From Aphrophora alni (lineage: Eukaryota > Arthropoda > Insecta > Hemiptera > Aphrophoridae): DNA of 64,000 nt. Positions 61,700-64,000 of the stretch are shown here, in pieces. The stretch lies in contig OY740768.1 in the NCBI GenBank assembly GCA_963513935.1, positions 18,723,177 to 18,787,176 of the forward strand, in the 5' to 3' direction. The notes below the pieces were generated by a model that had not been told where the DNA came from, ran no database searches, and worked only from the letters and a program-made list of their open reading frames with translations. How positions within the stretch are numbered: the stretch's first letter is position 1; each line of letters starts with the position of its first letter. Both the position numbers and the translations under genes were made by a program.

Positions 61700-62877
61700 C
61701 AGGGTTATTCAAAAAGAATGAACTCATATTATAATATAAAATTTTAGTAAAGAAAATTAATACAAAAATCTACAAAATCAAATTATATTTCCTGTCTTAC
61801 AAGTCTTCAAAGTGACTACCAAAAACAACACTGTCAACCTCTAGACGATTTGATCATTCTTTCCAGACACTTAGCAACATCTCATGATTCACTGAGTTGA
61901 TCGCTATTCGATGTTTGTGGACCTTTTATATATCCCCACAAGAAAAAATCACATATGGATAGGTCTGGGGATGTTGTAGGCCACTCACAAATAGCAAGGT
62001 AGTGGGCCCCCTTTCATCCAATCAATCGTTGGGGCACATATCCATTCTTTTTAATTCGTACCATCAGGTGCCAATAAGACGGTGCTCCATCTAGTTGTAC
62101 AATAAAGTAGGTCTAATCTAAATCTGCTCAAATAATGGGAATAACCAGTTTTTTTTTCGTGTTGAGAAAGGTTTGTCTTGTAATGGTTTCCCTAAAAGAA
62201 AATGGGACCATAAACCTTGTTCTTCAAGAGTGTACACAACACACTCACTTTAGAGGAATTGTTTTCATACTCAAGTGTTTAATGTTGGAGTTCCGTTCCC
62301 CAAATATGCAAATTGCGACAATTGCCTGAAAATTAAATGTGAAAAGTTGCATTTTTCATCATCTCCAGCATGAATTCACAAAATTCTATTCACATCTGCT
62401 TGTTGTTATCATTAAGTGCCTGAACAAACTACAGTCTATATGGTTTTATATTTAGACGTTTTCGTAGCACATGCCAGATAGTGAGTTGCAAGATCGCCAG
62501 TTGGTGGTTAGCTCGATTTGTGGACTTTCGAATTCTTCATTTGTTCCTCTGAAATATGTGGTCGTCTTGGACTTTTCCCTCTATTGAAACACCTAGTCCC
62601 TTAAAAACTGTCAAAACCATCATAGAATTTTATTCAGAGATGGCGGATTAATGTTGAATCGCCTTAAAAAATTATGCTACACCATAACTACTGAATTTGT
62701 TTTCGCAAACTTGAGAACACACAATGCCTTTCATGTGTAACTACGGATCAAAGCACCAACAGCACTCCTGCACCAGTCATTCGAAACTTTCAAACGAAAT
62801 GCAACTCATTTCTTGATGGGTCTATTGAGTGGAAAAATTGAGTTATGAAATCAGTTCATACTTTTTGAATAACCCTG
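61700..62877 (-). mobile_element. Second dead mariner-like element of the wide-spaced D-D type, 1178 bp
   Basis: TIRs of about 25-30 bp: the left begins CAGGGTTATTCAAAAAGAAT, the right, read inward, CAGGGTTATTCAAAAAGTAT. Both go on to GAACT. TA flanks both ends (61698-61699 and 62878-62879). A degraded transposase reads on the minus strand. Confidence 0.88.
61795..62605 (-). pseudogene. Mariner-like transposase relic
   Basis: Minus-strand translation shows the helix-turn-helix region STNRANHQLAI followed by TIWHVLRKRLNIKPYRL (about 62410-62535), then FVQALN. The block LDGAPSYWHLM (about 62060-62095) contains the second catalytic Asp, GYVPQRLIGWMKGG follows, and SPDLSICDFFLWGYIK (about 61925-61975) contains the third. 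The C-terminal part follows (DVAKCLERMIKSSRG, about 61850-61895). The first catalytic region is too decayed to place. Several stops and at least two frameshifts inactivate it. The D-to-D spacing is clearly larger than the 34 of classic mariners. Confidence 0.82.
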
Positions 62878-62879
62878 TA

Positions 62880-64000
62880 TATTAAGTTATTAACAGTTTC
62901 TATGTATTCATAAATGCACCAGTTGGTAAATAATTAATTCTATGAATAATCTTTGAGGAATTAAAGATTATCTGCACAGTTCCTTGCATAGAGTATAAAG
63001 CTAATGAAGAACACTGATTAAATAATTATAACTCGAGGGAAACTAACTGTAAAACTGTCAAGGTTTAAAATTAATATAGGCAACCCTGCAAGCGGAAGCT
63101 ACGAACAACCAGTATAATTGTCTCATCTCAACTATAATACAAGATCTAAGATGTAAGTCTTGTAATGAAAAGCCTTACTACACGTTTGAAATGGAGTTCA
63201 GTCCTCCTACTTCTTGTGGTTTAAGATAATCAGAAAATTGGATCTGAGAATATTAGTACAGGAAATACTTTAATAATGTAAATGAGAATAAGCTATAGAT
63301 TAGTTGTAATAATAACTAAAAATTAGCAACTAATTTTATTCAATTTCAAATTTTATTACAAAACAACATCATAATTTATAGGGGAAGTAAAACCTCTTTG
63401 CACTGCTAGATGGAACAATTAATTATTAAATACTAAACAGAGTGGCTGGACTATAGTCTAGCTGACAGATTTTAGAGTGTAGTAATGTTGCTAGTTGTAA
63501 AATTTTCCCACATTTTGGTTTTCTCAATTAAAATTATTAGTAAATTTATAAACATTGACTCCAACAATAATCTTAATCTGATCCCAAAGTATAGATTTAA
63601 AAAATATAGGTACATATATTAAATATATAGGTAGGCCTACATGAAATAATAATAATAAACATTTGTGTATATTTAATTTCAAATTGTACAAATTTTAAAG
63701 AGCTAATAAAAACTTGTCAACTTATTGAAATATAACCCTATTTGGCCTTAAATCGTGTTTCAAATCCACAACGCAGCTTATTATTATTATTATTTTGTGT
63801 TCATTTTTGTAATACAAATATAATATAATTTTTTTTAATTTGACACCATATCAATTATGAAGAAAGAAATATTATAGGCCTTCTAGGTCATAGATTAAAA
63901 ACCATATTTTGGAATATATATATGCTCAATTTAAAATAACTTCCAGAGAAGAATATTCAAAGCTCCAGTCTAGGTCGGGGGTATTACATTCCTTTTCAGA
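62880..64000. other. AT-rich right end of the window
   Basis: No gene, RNA or transposon signature is recognised. A TTATTATTATTATTATT run lies near 63779. Confidence 0.45.

Overview
The window is AT-rich, intron-bearing eukaryotic DNA that is almost entirely non-coding and full of transposon remains. Short TTAGG-type pentamer runs, mariner-like, pogo-like, hAT-like and Merlin-like DNA transposons, and R1/Jockey/CR1-type non-LTR retrotransposon tails together suggest an arthropod, most likely an insect with a large, repeat-rich genome. The species cannot be named from the sequence.

Host genes. Only one ordinary gene is supported. It is the 5' end of a minus-strand gene at 187-3539: a start-codon exon and a second exon with good splice sites, separated by an intron of about 3.15 kb. 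The rest lies beyond the left edge. I do not recognise the product.

Best preserved element. A 2.94 kb pogo/Tigger-like DNA transposon lies at 19551-22488. It has matching terminal inverted repeats, a TA target duplication, repeated subterminal motifs, a probable 5'-UTR intron and one intact transposase frame ending in a PHD finger. It is the only long intact reading frame in the window.

Other DNA transposons are dead or non-autonomous. A mariner relic (10160-12177) carries two nested MITEs, one with a 3-bp and one with an 8-bp target duplication. A Merlin-like (ISXO2-domain) deletion derivative (51939-52516) sits inside a non-LTR retrotransposon tail. Two relics of a mariner-like family with wide D-D spacing have TIRs and TA duplications (56759-58031 and 61700-62877). 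Other MITE or fold-back structures occur at 28172-28640, 31162-32240, 35596-36317, 42463-43316 and 53268-56337.

Retrotransposon tails are at 985-1255, 5125-5531, 24380-25110, 37415-37680, 51830-52640 and 58698-59445. A possible LTR followed by a primer-binding-site-like sequence lies at 53999-55400.

Other structure. A 166-bp satellite is present in seven copies (16760-17922). Several dispersed repeat families, called A to E here, recur across the window. Microsatellites include a (CT)73 tract. A sequence at 37131-37175 can fold as a minimal type-I hammerhead ribozyme of the kind known from Penelope-like retroelements.

The genes do not form a pathway. The window is best read as the 5' end of one host gene next to a transposon graveyard with one apparently recent pogo-like insertion.
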